A DNA stretch of 64,000 nt from Oscillospiraceae bacterium. Its GTDB lineage: Bacteria > Bacillota > Clostridia > Oscillospirales > Ruminococcaceae. The notes under the pieces were generated by a model that did no database searches, was not told the origin of the DNA, and was given only the letters and a program-made list of their open reading frames with translations. Of this stretch, positions 42,919 through 51,252 are shown one piece after another (positions within the stretch are counted from its first letter, which is position 1; each line of letters opens with the position of its first letter). Location of the stretch: contig SVNC01000011.1 in assembly GCA_015067025.1 (NCBI GenBank), positions 1 through 64,000 of the forward strand, in the 5' to 3' direction. The position numbers were made by a program, and so were the translations under genes.

Positions 42919-43830
42919 ATGTACGATATAGTAATAATCGGTGCAGGCCCTGCAGGTCTTACTGCCGCAATATATGCAAGAAGAGCAGAAAAGACTGCTC
43001 TTGTAATTGAAAAATCCACCTTTGGCGGGCAGATAACCCATTCACCAAGAGTTGAAAACTACCCCGGCTTTACCGTAATGAGCGGCACAGAATTTGCTGA
43101 TAAGCTGGTAGATCAGGCACTTGGTCAGGGTGCTGAAATAGAGCTTGACACAGTAAATAAAATCGAAAAGTCTGATAACGGCTACAAGGTTATCTGCGAT
43201 GGCGGAGAATTTGAAGGAAAAGCGGTTATTATAGCTACAGGTTCACATCACAGACAGCTTGGTATAGACAGAGAAAATGATTTTGTCGGTGAAGGCATCT
43301 CCTACTGTGCAGTATGCGATGGTGCATTCTATAAAGATAAATCCGTAGCTGTAATCGGCGGCGGCAATACCGCTTTACAGGAGGCGGTTATGCTCAGCGA
43401 TATCTGCAAGGATGTAACTGTAGTGCAAAATCTTGACTTCTTAACAGGCGAACAGAAACTTCAGAATGACATTGAAAGTAAAAGCAACGTCAAGGTAATA
43501 CTTTCCGCAACCGTATCAAAGATACTGGGAGAGAACGAATTCAAGGGACTTCTCCTTTCAGTAAACGGAGAAGAAACTGAGCTTTTAGTAGACGGTGTAT
43601 TCGTAGCCATCGGTCAGCAGCCCGAAAACGAACCCTTCAAAGACATTGTAAAGCTGAATGAATACGGCTATATCGAAGCCGACGAATCTTGTCTGCCTGA
43701 AACTACTCTTGAAGGCGTATTTGTTGCAGGCGACTGCAGAACAAAGTCAGTAAGACAGATAACCACAGCAACAGCTGACGGTGCTACTGCGGCAATTTCT
43801 GCCTGCAGATATATTGATTCTCTGAAATAA
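42919..43830 (+). CDS. trxB: Thioredoxin reductase
   Basis: A 303-residue FAD-dependent disulfide reductase. GAGPAGLTAAIYARR (8-22) binds FAD, the redox pair is Cys130/Cys133 in CAVCDGAF, the second dinucleotide site is GGGNTALQEA, and FVAGDCRTKSVRQITTA ends the fold. Length is normal. The NAD(P)H preference is uncertain because the usual HRRxxxR motif is not seen. It lies 63 nt after nrdD with its fused redoxin, its likely electron acceptor. Confidence 0.9.
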   Translation: MYDIVIIGAGPAGLTAAIYARRAEKTALVIEKSTFGGQITHSPRVENYPGFTVMSGTEFADKLVDQALGQGAEIELDTVNKIEKSDNGYKVICDGGEFEGKAVIIATGSHHRQLGIDRENDFVGEGISYCAVCDGAFYKDKSVAVIGGGNTALQEAVMLSDICKDVTVVQNLDFLTGEQKLQNDIESKSNVKVILSATVSKILGENEFKGLLLSVNGEETELLVDGVFVAIGQQPENEPFKDIVKLNEYGYIEADESCLPETTLEGVFVAGDCRTKSVRQITTATADGATAAISACRYIDSLK

Positions 43831-43833
43831 GCT

Positions 43834-44283
43834 ATGGTAGTTATAGAAAAAGCCTGTAAGGAAGATCTGAAAGAAATACTTTCTCTTCAGTATATCGCAT
43901 ATCAGAGCGAAGCTAAGCTGTTTAATACTACCGACATCCCACCACTAAAACAAACTTTAGAAGAAGTGAATGAGGAATTTAAAAAGGGCGTAATTTTAAA
44001 AGCTACAGATGAAAGCGGTACTATTATCGGCTCTGTAAGAGCCTATCAGGAAAACGGCACAGCTTATATAGGAAAGCTGATGGTGCATCCCGATTTTCAG
44101 AAAAAGGGTATCGGCTCGATGCTCTTATCGGAAATAGAAAAGCAGTTTCCTTCCATGAGATACGAGCTTTTCACCAGCACCAAAAGTATCAATAACATAA
44201 GGCTTTATCAGAAGCTGGGATACAGGATATTTAAAGAAGAGACTGTAACGGAAGAATTGCAGTTCGTTTATATGGAAAAGTAA
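43834..44283 (+). CDS. GNAT family N-acetyltransferase
   Basis: A 149-residue acetyl-CoA-dependent acetyltransferase. The acetyl-CoA loop is VHPDFQKKGIGSMLL (about 88-102), followed by NNIRLYQKLGYRIF, the usual motif-B end. The substrate is unknown. It starts 3 nt after trxB and is translationally coupled. Confidence 0.85.
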   Translation: MVVIEKACKEDLKEILSLQYIAYQSEAKLFNTTDIPPLKQTLEEVNEEFKKGVILKATDESGTIIGSVRAYQENGTAYIGKLMVHPDFQKKGIGSMLLSEIEKQFPSMRYELFTSTKSINNIRLYQKLGYRIFKEETVTEELQFVYMEK

Positions 44284-44290
44284 ATAGCTT

Positions 44291-44323
44291 AACCGCCCGT
44301 ATGTTTAAAGCAAACGGGCGGTT
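44291..44323 (+). terminator. Terminator after the nrd/trx operon
   Basis: A 10-bp stem AACCGCCCGT/ACGGGCGGTT (44291-44300 with 44314-44323); weak T tail. Confidence 0.65.
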
Positions 44324-44330
44324 GATTGTG

Positions 44331-44360
44331 CAAAAAACGCCCTCGGAAAACCGAAGGCGT
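44331..44360 (-). terminator. Terminator after rpsB-tsf
   Basis: A stem ACGCCTTCGG/CCGAGGGCGT on the minus strand (44351-44360 with 44337-44346) followed by TTTTT. Confidence 0.8.
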
Positions 44361-44417
44361 CTTATTGTGTGTGTTAGTTTTGCTATTTAAATAGCGTGTA
44401 GTTTTCGGTTAAAAGGA

Positions 44418-45338
44418 TTATTTTACCATTGAAGCAACTTCATCAGCGAAGTTGTCTTCCTTCTTCTGGATACCTTCGCCCTTTTCGAAACGAGCGAATT
44501 CAACAACCTTGATGTTGCCGCCTACAGATGCAATGTACTTAGCAACTGTCATGTTGGGATCCTTAACGAAAGGCTGGTCAAGTAAGCAGATTTCTTCTGC
44601 AAACTTTCTCATTCTGCCTTCTACAATCTTTTCAAGAACGTTCTGAGGCTTGGGCTTAGCAGATTCTTCGTTTTCCTTCTTAACGAGCTGAAGCTGAACT
44701 TCCTTTTCTTCTTCAATTACAGAAGCAGGAACGTCTGCCTGAGAAACGAACTGAGGAGCAGAAGCTGTGATCTGGAGTAAGATATCCTTTGCACAAGCCT
44801 TAACTGCATCGCTGTTTACGTCATCAGCTTCAAGCTTTAACATAGAGCCAATGATGGAGCCGCCACCGTTGTGGATATATGTGAAGAGATCACCTGACAT
44901 CTTCTTGAAACGACGGATCTGAATGTTTTCGCCGATTGTAGCAATTCTTTCTGTAAGAACGTCGCCTACGAGTTCTTCTGTACCGAATGCCTTAACGTTC
45001 TTTAATGCTTCAACGTCTGCAACATCGTTTGCGAGAATTGTGTCAGCGATAAGCTCTACGAATTCAATAAATCTGTCTGTCTTAGCTGCGAAGTCTGTTT
45101 CAACGTTGATTTCTACAACAACGCCAACCTTCTTAGCTTCGTCAATCTTTGTGTATACAAGACCTTCTGCTGCAATTCTGCCTGACTTCTTGGCAGCCTT
45201 TGCAAGACCCTTTTCACGAAGTGACTTGATAGCAGCATCGATATCGCCGCCGCATTCTTCAAGAGCTCTCTTGCAATCCATCATACCGCAGTTTGTAAGT
45301 TCCTTTAACTGCTTTACGTCCTGTGCTGAAATAGCCAT
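44418..45338 (-). CDS. tsf: Elongation factor Ts
   Basis: A 306-residue guanine-nucleotide exchange factor for EF-Tu. The N-terminal UBA-like domain has VKQLKELTNCGMMDCKRAL and the family motif DFAAKTDRF at about 80. The C-terminal dimerisation part ends KVVEFARFEKGEG. Length is normal. It follows rpsB by 37 nt in the standard rpsB-tsf operon. Confidence 0.96.
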   Translation of the reverse strand: MAISAQDVKQLKELTNCGMMDCKRALEECGGDIDAAIKSLREKGLAKAAKKSGRIAAEGLVYTKIDEAKKVGVVVEINVETDFAAKTDRFIEFVELIADTILANDVADVEALKNVKAFGTEELVGDVLTERIATIGENIQIRRFKKMSGDLFTYIHNGGGSIIGSMLKLEADDVNSDAVKACAKDILLQITASAPQFVSQADVPASVIEEEKEVQLQLVKKENEESAKPKPQNVLEKIVEGRMRKFAEEICLLDQPFVKDPNMTVAKYIASVGGNIKVVEFARFEKGEGIQKKEDNFADEVASMVK

Positions 45339-45375
45339 TGTTCTATCTCCTTTATATTATAGTAATAAATTTTAA

Positions 45376-46122
45376 TTATTCTTCTGTAGCTTCTGCTGTT
45401 TCTTCTGCTACTTCTTCTACCTGTTCGATAGCTTCTGTTGTACCCTGTCTTGCTTCGATGATAGCGTCAGCCATTGCACCAGCGATGAGCTTTACTGCAC
45501 GGATAGCGTCGTCGTTGCCGGGGATTACATAGTCGATTTCATCAGGATCGCAGTTTGTATCTACGATAGCTACTACGGGGATACCGAGCTTCTTAGCTTC
45601 TGCGATGGAGATCTTTTCCTTGCGGGGGTCAACTACGAAGAGAGCACCGGGGAGCTTCTTCATATTCTTGATACCGCCGAGGAACTTTTCAAGCTTTTCG
45701 ATTTCGAGGTTGAGCTTAACAACTTCCTTCTTGGGGAGAAGATCGAATGTGCCGTCTGTTTCCATTGTATGAAGCTGTTCAAGTCTGTTGATTCTCTTTT
45801 CAATAGTCTTGAAGTTTGTCATCATACCGCCGAGCCATCTTGCGTTTACATAGTGAGCGTTTGCTCTTTCTGCTTCTTCCTTGATAGAGTCGGAAGCCTG
45901 CTTCTTTGTGCCTACGAAAAGAACTTCGCCGCCGTTTGCTGCAACTTCGTGAATGAAGTTGTAAGCTTCGTCGAGCTTCTTAACTGTCTTCTGAAGATCG
46001 ATAATGTAGATACCGTTTCTTTCTGTGAAGATGTAGGGCTTCATTTTGGGGTTCCATCTTCTTGTCTGGTGACCAAAGTGTACACCTGCTTCAAGAAGCT
46101 GTTTCATTGATACTACTGCCAT
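45376..46122 (-). CDS. rpsB: 30S ribosomal protein S2
   Basis: 248 residues. [22 protein letters not shown] near the N-terminus is the S2 signature, with [10 protein letters not shown] and [14 protein letters not shown]-like [15 protein letters not shown] further on, and an acidic tail. The ATG at 46122 follows AAGGAGG at 8 nt; the frame stays open 49 codons upstream, but that stretch is the structured leader and is not protein-like. Confidence 0.96.
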   Translation of the reverse strand: MAVVSMKQLLEAGVHFGHQTRRWNPKMKPYIFTERNGIYIIDLQKTVKKLDEAYNFIHEVAANGGEVLFVGTKKQASDSIKEEAERANAHYVNARWLGGMMTNFKTIEKRINRLEQLHTMETDGTFDLLPKKEVVKLNLEIEKLEKFLGGIKNMKKLPGALFVVDPRKEKISIAEAKKLGIPVVAIVDTNCDPDEIDYVIPGNDDAIRAVKLIAGAMADAIIEARQGTTEAIEQVEEVAEETAEATEE

Positions 46123-46158
46123 GGTAGTGTCCTCCTTGTTTTTGGTTTTTTTGTCCTC

Positions 46159-46211
46159 CGCTGTACTTAGGGGCTCAAGCCATAAGGCACCGAAAAGCCT
46201 TATATACAGCG
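46159..46211 (-). promoter_or_regulatory. Structured 5' leader of rpsB
   Basis: On the minus strand a closing stem CGCTGTA/TACAGCG (46205-46211 with 46159-46165) encloses two hairpins, AAGGC/GCCTT (46197-46201 with 46184-46188) and GGC/GCC (46172-46181), forming a three-way junction about 35 nt before the start codon. The architecture suggests an S2-binding autoregulatory leader. Confidence 0.65.
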
Positions 46212-46240
46212 TGTGGATTTGCGTTTTAACACGCTTAAAT

Positions 46241-46269
46241 ATTATACCATATCTGCCGCTATAAATCAA
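46241..46269 (-). promoter_or_regulatory. Promoter of rpsB-tsf
   Basis: TTGATT (46264-46269), 17 bp, TATAAT (46241-46246) on the minus strand; it gives a leader of about 110 nt. Confidence 0.75.
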
Positions 46270-46284
46270 TATTATTGTTTTCGT

Positions 46285-46572
46285 CTATTTAAACAAATTT
46301 TTAAGCAAATTATTTTTCTTTTTTGACTTTATTGGCAAATCACAGCTTACTAAAATGGTATCCTCTCCTATTATCTCTATATCGCACCAATTAATACAAA
46401 AATCATCCTCTCTTCCGAGCAATCCGAAAAAGCGGCTGTGACCATATACAATGATACGGCATATCTTTGCACTGCAAGTATCAAATTCCACGTCATCGAC
46501 AAATCCGATACGGCAACCCGTCTTTATGCTTATAACCTCTTTACATCGCAAATCAGAAAAATGACATATCAT
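46285..46572 (-). CDS. YlmC/YmxH family PRC-barrel protein
   Basis: 95 residues. The PRC-barrel pattern IGFVDDVEFDT (23-33), ARI-like KICRIIVYG, FFGLLGREDDFCINWCDIEIIGEDTILV is characteristic of the YlmC/YmxH sporulation-associated family. No biochemical role is established to my knowledge. A Lys/Asn-rich tail follows. It is the last gene of the minus-strand operon beginning with the PHP gene, and no terminator is visible before the rpsB promoter. Confidence 0.85.
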   Translation of the reverse strand: MICHFSDLRCKEVISIKTGCRIGFVDDVEFDTCSAKICRIIVYGHSRFFGLLGREDDFCINWCDIEIIGEDTILVSCDLPIKSKKKNNLLKNLFK

Positions 46573-46627
46573 AAATATCCGCCTTTCATAAGGTACTGTA
46601 ATAGATATTTATGTATGTCATCAAAAA

Positions 46628-47077
46628 TTATTCGTTTTCTTCCTGAGCCTTTTGTCTTGCTCTCATATTGGCCTTATATTCAAGGTAATTCTGAAGGATC
46701 ACAGCAGCCGCTACAGCGTCTATCACCTTTTTACGTTCCTTGCCACGCTTATTGACGTCATTCATCATATTGTGAGCTGTTACTGTGGTGGATCTTTCAT
46801 CCCACATAACAACGGGGATTTCAAGGAAATTCTGCAACATATCTGCAAACATACGGCACTTTTCGCTTCTCGGGCCGTAAGTACCGTTCATATTAATAGG
46901 ATTACCGACTACGACCTCGCCTACTTCATACTCTACCGCTGCCGCTGCAACCTTTTCAACGCAGGTCTGAAAATTTCTTTCATTGATAACCCCTAAAGGA
47001 GAAGCAAGAGTTTCAGTTCTGTCACAGCAGGCAAGTCCTGTATGACTGTCACCGTAGTCTACCGCCATTATTTTCAT
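46628..47077 (-). CDS. ruvX: RuvX/YqgF-type Holliday junction resolvase-like protein
   Basis: 149 residues with an RNase H-like fold. IMAVDYGDSHTGLACCD carries the first catalytic Asp (Asp6), VVGNPINMNGTYGPRSEKC and VMWDERSTTVTAH carry the next acidic residues, and VIDAVAAAVILQNYL the last Asp. Linked to pre-16S rRNA 5' processing and/or junction resolution in other bacteria. The start codon is ATG without a strong ribosome site. Confidence 0.9.
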   Translation of the reverse strand: MKIMAVDYGDSHTGLACCDRTETLASPLGVINERNFQTCVEKVAAAAVEYEVGEVVVGNPINMNGTYGPRSEKCRMFADMLQNFLEIPVVMWDERSTTVTAHNMMNDVNKRGKERKKVIDAVAAAVILQNYLEYKANMRARQKAQEENE

Positions 47078-47097
47078 AGATTAATTCTTCCTTACTT

Positions 47098-47604
47098 TTA
47101 TTCTTTAACAAATTTAAAATCAAACTGCTTCATATAATCATATAACCGGGGTATTATTTTTCTCTGCCCCTGCATTTTAAGAAATTCAGGGAGCGTCACG
47201 AACTTTGCATTTATGACCTCTTCCCTTTGCAGTTTCAAATCAGACAGCTCTGCATCTATTTCGAGAGTATAGCAATCAATAAAAAACGTATTTCCGCCGG
47301 CACTACCCATATAGGTGAGCTGATCCTCTGTCACCGCAACACCTATTTCTTCACGTATCTCTCTGAGTATCGCTTCAGTGCTGGTTTCTCCCGCTTTTAC
47401 TGCACCGCCTGTACATTCCCACATACAGCCGAAATTCTTATCAGGATGACGCTGTGTTACAAGCAGTCTTCCACGGCACATTATCCAGGCTTCGCATATT
47501 ATATGGTATTCGCCCGATTTTAATCTCACACCTCTTCTGTGGAGTCTGCCGACAGGCTTTCTGTCCTTGTCGTAAACGTCCCATAACTCAGCCACTTGTA
47601 TCAC
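47098..47604 (-). CDS. NUDIX hydrolase
   Basis: 168 residues. The Nudix box GGAVKAGETS..EAILREIREEIGV fits Gx5Ex7REUxEExGU exactly and binds Mg2+ for pyrophosphate hydrolysis. The N-terminus AELWDVYDKDRKPVGRLHRRG resembles IPP isomerase-like and YfcD-type Nudix proteins. The substrate is unknown. The start is GTG at 47604; a second GTG at 47595 is spaced equally well from an AAAGGA site, so the N-terminus is uncertain by 3 residues. Confidence 0.88.
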   Translation of the reverse strand: MIQVAELWDVYDKDRKPVGRLHRRGVRLKSGEYHIICEAWIMCRGRLLVTQRHPDKNFGCMWECTGGAVKAGETSTEAILREIREEIGVAVTEDQLTYMGSAGGNTFFIDCYTLEIDAELSDLKLQREEVINAKFVTLPEFLKMQGQRKIIPRLYDYMKQFDFKFVKE

Positions 47605-47630
47605 ATCCTTTCCTTTATATTTCCGACTTT

Positions 47631-47879
47631 TCAGCTGTTTTTATATTTTTTGAGTGCCTCAGCAAGCTGAGCAGGACATGAAGTCGACTTTCCTCCGCAG
47701 GTGATGCCGTCAAGTCTTTCTATTATCTCATCAATATCCATTCCCTTTACAAGACTTGAAATGCCTTTGAGATTTCCGTTGCATCCACCTAAAACCTCTA
47801 AATTTACAAGCTTATTGTCTTCTACGTCGAGCACCATTTTTCTTGAGCATACGCCTCTTGGGATATATTCAAATGTCAT
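47631..47879 (-). CDS. TSCPD domain protein (TIGR03905 type)
   Basis: 82 residues. The motif TSCPAQLAEAL near the C-terminus, together with GGCNGNLKGISSLVKGM and CGGKS, identifies the short stand-alone TSCPD family related to the C-terminal domain of class II ribonucleotide reductase. Four conserved cysteines may bind zinc. The function is unknown. The ATG overlaps the malic enzyme stop by 1 nt (TGATG). Confidence 0.85.
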   Translation of the reverse strand: MTFEYIPRGVCSRKMVLDVEDNKLVNLEVLGGCNGNLKGISSLVKGMDIDEIIERLDGITCGGKSTSCPAQLAEALKKYKNS

Positions 47880-49045
47880 CAGTTGTTTCCTTCCTTTTCT
47901 GCCGCCTTTGCCACCGCATCTGCTACCGCCTGAGCCACCGATTTGTCGAGGGGACTCGGAATAATGTATTCAGGACAAAGCTTATCTTTTGTTACTATAT
48001 CAGCGATGGCATAAGCCGCCGCTTTTTTCATTTCCTCGGTAATAGCCTTTGCACCAACGCTTAAAGCTCCCTTAAAGATACCGGGGAATACGAGTACGTT
48101 GTTTATCTGATTCGGAAAATCGCTTCTGCCTGTGCCGACGATGTACGCACCCGCCGCCTTAGCTTTATCGGGCATTATCTCAGGTTCTGGGTTTGCCATA
48201 GCAAATACTATCGGTTTTTCTGCCATTGACTTTACCATATCTTCGTTTACAAGGTTAGGTCTTGACACACCGATGAAAACGTCTGCACCCTTCATAGCAT
48301 CCGCAAGTGTACCCTTAAGATTATTGTTATTTGTAATCTTTGCAATATCCTTATGGGCAGGGTTTTCGTAATCGGTATCTTTATCAATGATACCTGCCAC
48401 ATCTACCATTATGAGATTACCGATGCCCATTTCGAGTAAGAACTTGCCAATGGCAATTCCTGCCGCACCTGCACCGTTTATTACTACCGTAATATCTTCT
48501 ATTTTCTTTTCTGCACACCGTACAGCATTTATAAGGGCCGCACCCACTACTACCGCAGTACCATGCTGGTCATCATGGAAAACGGGGATATTAAGTTTTT
48601 CCTTAAGTCTTTTTTCTATTTCAAAGCAACGGGGTGCTGAAATATCCTCGATATTTATTCCGCCGAAGCTATCAGAAATAAGCTCTATTGTACGGACTAT
48701 TTCGTCTACGTCCTTGGATTTTATGCATAAAGGAAATGCATCCACATCCGCAAACTCTTTAAAAAGACAGCATTTACCTTCCATTACAGGCATACCCGCA
48801 AGTCCGCCGATGTCACCGAGTCCCAGTACTGCTGTGCCGTCCGTGATGACCGCTACAAGATTTTTTCTTCTTGTCAGCTTGTAGGAAAGCGAGGGATCAT
48901 CCTTTATTTCAAGACAAGCCTGAGCAACACCGGGGGTATATGCTAAAGACAGATCCTCTCTTGTATTTATCGGTGCACGGGAGATAACCTCTATCTTGCC
49001 CTGCCATTCGTAATGCTTATTAAGTGCCTGCTGTTTGATATCCAT
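47879..49045 (-). CDS. NAD(P)-dependent malic enzyme
   Basis: A 388-residue cytosolic enzyme catalysing oxidative decarboxylation of malate to pyruvate. It is the short bacterial form without the C-terminal phosphotransacetylase-like domain. Seen: SLAYTPGVAQAC (28-39) with the catalytic Tyr, TDGTAVLGLGDIGGLAGMPVMEGK, the metal-binding FHDDQHGTAVV, and the dinucleotide loop GAGAAGIA. It ends with an overlap into the TSCPD gene. Metabolically it connects with the pyruvate/oxaloacetate carboxyltransferases at 22-25 kb. Confidence 0.94.
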   Translation of the reverse strand: MDIKQQALNKHYEWQGKIEVISRAPINTREDLSLAYTPGVAQACLEIKDDPSLSYKLTRRKNLVAVITDGTAVLGLGDIGGLAGMPVMEGKCCLFKEFADVDAFPLCIKSKDVDEIVRTIELISDSFGGINIEDISAPRCFEIEKRLKEKLNIPVFHDDQHGTAVVVGAALINAVRCAEKKIEDITVVINGAGAAGIAIGKFLLEMGIGNLIMVDVAGIIDKDTDYENPAHKDIAKITNNNNLKGTLADAMKGADVFIGVSRPNLVNEDMVKSMAEKPIVFAMANPEPEIMPDKAKAAGAYIVGTGRSDFPNQINNVLVFPGIFKGALSVGAKAITEEMKKAAAYAIADIVTKDKLCPEYIIPSPLDKSVAQAVADAVAKAAEKEGNN

Positions 49046-49059
49046 TTTGCCGTTTCCTT

Positions 49060-49899
49060 TTATTTCTGCTTTAATATTCTGGCGAGTGACTCGTCAGGGG
49101 TGTAGTTTGTTCCGATGGCTATAGGATAGTGGTTGTAGAAACCGTGAAAGTCCGAACCACCCGTAGCGATGAGTCCGTTATCCTCTGCTATTTTAAGCAG
49201 TTTATTTCTCTTTTCGTCATCAGCGCTCTGATGCCATACCTCTACACCATCGATCTTCTTGTTTTCAATAAGCTCGTCTAATAACTCGAAGTTGTCGTAT
49301 ACAGCGGGGTGAGCAAGTACTGCTATACCGCCTGCTGAATGAATAAGTTCAAGCACAAAGTGTACTTCAGGCAGATCCTGCATATCTGTGCTTACTTCTT
49401 CTGCACAAAGACCTGTCTTAGGATTAAAAAGCTCCTCATACACCTTGCCGTATAGATCGGTGGTGTAACCGTAGTCCATAAGTGCGTGCATTATATGGCA
49501 TTTATAAATAACCTTGTTGCCTGTGGCATAACGAAGAATACTTTCAAGAGTAATGGGATATTTTTCTATTACCTTCTTCGCCATCTGCTTGCCACGCTGT
49601 TTACGAAGCTCGCTCGTACGCAGACAAAGGCCCTCTAATCTGTCGGGCTTTACGGGGTTGTAGCAAAGAATATGTGCCTTTGAATTACGCTTGCTGTCAA
49701 AGGTGGAAAATTCTACTGCGGGGACAATCTTTACTCCGTAGCGTTCGCCAAGAACAGCCGCTCTTGAAGATGACGCCAACGTGTCGTGATCGGTGATCGC
49801 AAAATAATCAATACCGTATCTTTTCGCTTGTGCAATCGTTTCTTCTATGCCGAGAGAACCATCGGACATAGTCGTGTGACAATGTAAATCTGCTTTCAT
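49060..49899 (-). CDS. PHP domain phosphoesterase
   Basis: A 279-residue metal-dependent phosphoesterase of the RNase AM/YciV type. DLHCHTTMSDG (4-14), ITDHDT (36-41) and the late HSAGGIAVLAHPAVY and GGSDFHGF motifs supply the trinuclear metal ligands. In E. coli the homologue trims 5' ends of RNA and degrades 3',5'-bisphosphonucleotides; the activity here is inferred from the family. First gene of the six-gene minus-strand operon. Confidence 0.87.
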   Translation of the reverse strand: MKADLHCHTTMSDGSLGIEETIAQAKRYGIDYFAITDHDTLASSSRAAVLGERYGVKIVPAVEFSTFDSKRNSKAHILCYNPVKPDRLEGLCLRTSELRKQRGKQMAKKVIEKYPITLESILRYATGNKVIYKCHIMHALMDYGYTTDLYGKVYEELFNPKTGLCAEEVSTDMQDLPEVHFVLELIHSAGGIAVLAHPAVYDNFELLDELIENKKIDGVEVWHQSADDEKRNKLLKIAEDNGLIATGGSDFHGFYNHYPIAIGTNYTPDESLARILKQK

Positions 49900-50092
49900 A
49901 ATAGTGCCGGTTCCTTCCTTAGTGCAATGTTGCTTCCGTAAGGGGTATGTGCAAATGAAACGGAAACGATTTAGTCTTATCCGTCAGCCCCGAATTACCT
50001 TTTATGTATCATCGGAACGATAAACAATAATATGCTTTATGGAAACAAGTTTCCATAATATATATTATATCACTTTAACCCCTTGTTTGCAA
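49900..50092 (-). promoter_or_regulatory. Promoter, palindromic operator and leader of the PHP operon
   Basis: TTGCAA (50087-50092), 17 bp, TATAAT (50064-50069) on the minus strand. A perfect palindrome ATGGAAACaaGTTTCCAT (50039-50056) begins at the predicted transcription start and could bind a dimeric repressor. The leader is unusually long, about 155 nt, with no ORF that I can see. Confidence 0.6.
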
Positions 50093-50131
50093 TAGTTTTC
50101 TTCCATTTTATGAAAACAGGATAAATTTGCA

Positions 50132-50162
50132 AACTAAATACCCTGCGGTTTTCGCAGGGTAT
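50132..50162 (-). terminator. Terminator after the DUF624 gene
   Basis: A 10-bp stem ATACCCTGCG/CGCAGGGTAT (50138-50147 with 50153-50162), 6 bp past the stop; moderate T tail. Confidence 0.75.
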
Positions 50163-50167
50163 CAGCG

Positions 50168-50989
50168 TTATTTAATTACCTTACCGTGTGTTTTCGTATT
50201 GACCTTTATCTCCTTTTCGCTACCGCCGCGGTCAACGAATAAGGTTTCGGTTTCTTCATATCTTGACTCGGGAGGAAGCTCGGGATTACGTTCTCCTGTT
50301 TCCTCATAATAGGGATTTACGATGTACTTCTGTATCACAGGATAGCAGATGAATACCGTAGTAAAGCAAAGCCATGCAAGCGGGAAGAATACCGCTACCA
50401 GTATCGAATAGGGTAAGAAAAGCAGAATAAGTGACAGGATAACGACGTTTATCAAAAACGTGAGTGCCACTCTCTTTACTCCGAGGAAAACAAGGAATAA
50501 AGCGTTCTTCATTATCGCTTTAAGCTTAAGCTTTAACGCTACGATTTCGAGATAAATGTAAAAATGCATCATAAAGAATACGCTTATAATACAAACGAAA
50601 ATGCAAAGATAAATAAAATACGTATCGGGAAGCGACTGTGAGAACACATAAAGGTGTAAAACAACACATACCGACGCTATGCAGATAACGTCTATAATAC
50701 CGATAAAGAAGGACTGCTTGAAGTTCTTTTTAAAAGCGGTAAAGAATTCATCAAACAAAAAGCAGGGCTGTTCAAGTATAAACTTTCTCATAACGTGCGT
50801 CATAGCCGCCATTGCGGGACCAAAGGTAACTACAGGCAGACAGAAAAGAACGAATAACAAATTAAGCTCAATTACCTGCCAGAACTTTCTTCCAAGTATC
50901 TCAAAGTATCTGAAAAAGGGCTTTTTCTGTGGTGCATTTTTTGCAACACCCTTGCCCGAGCTCTGATAGTCAAAAAATTTAAGTGCCAA
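50168..50989 (-). CDS. DUF624 (YesL family) membrane protein
   Basis: 273 residues with five to six membrane segments between about 40 and 225 and a charged C-terminal tail. The block FWQVIELNLLFVLFCLPVVTFGPAMAA (two parts, 38-52 and 53-64) is the YesL/DUF624 signature. YesL relatives lie next to carbohydrate ABC transporters in Bacillus, but none is nearby here. It has a good promoter with a leader of about 85 nt. Confidence 0.85.
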   Translation of the reverse strand: MALKFFDYQSSGKGVAKNAPQKKPFFRYFEILGRKFWQVIELNLLFVLFCLPVVTFGPAMAAMTHVMRKFILEQPCFLFDEFFTAFKKNFKQSFFIGIIDVICIASVCVVLHLYVFSQSLPDTYFIYLCIFVCIISVFFMMHFYIYLEIVALKLKLKAIMKNALFLVFLGVKRVALTFLINVVILSLILLFLPYSILVAVFFPLAWLCFTTVFICYPVIQKYIVNPYYEETGERNPELPPESRYEETETLFVDRGGSEKEIKVNTKTHGKVIK

Positions 50990-51079
50990 AATAACAACTC
51001 CTTAAAACGATTTATGTAATTCTATAAAATCAATATTAACGCTGTATTAATAAATTTTTCTTAGGACAGCTATTATGTT

Positions 51080-51108
51080 ATTATACAATATTTCTGAGTG
51101 TTTTGCAA
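51080..51108 (-). promoter_or_regulatory. Promoter of the DUF624 gene
   Basis: TTGCAA (51103-51108), 17 bp, TATAAT (51080-51085) on the minus strand. Confidence 0.75.
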
Positions 51109-51130
51109 GTAAAATAATTTCATATTGTGA

Positions 51131-51152
51131 AAAAAGCCGAAATTGGCTTTTT
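51131..51152. terminator. Small A/T-flanked hairpin between divergent genes
   Basis: AAAAGCC..GGCTTTT stem (51132-51138 with 51145-51151) with T tract. It may insulate the two divergent units; weak. Confidence 0.4.
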
Positions 51153-51178
51153 TATATCTTGCAATATAGCAAAAACTA

Positions 51179-51207
51179 TTGAACAAAGAAGCAATTAGTG
51201 GTATAAT
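51179..51207 (+). promoter_or_regulatory. Promoter of dusB
   Basis: TTGAAC (51179-51184), 17 bp, TATAAT (51202-51207), 45 bp before the start. Confidence 0.75.
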
Positions 51208-51252
51208 TTAATATGTATGCGATAATCAGCTTTTTAAAAAGGAATGTTAAAT

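Noticed and set aside
46123-46269. 49-residue N-terminal extension of S2
   Set aside because: It covers the structured leader and part of the promoter, and AAGGAGG is placed for the ATG at 46122.
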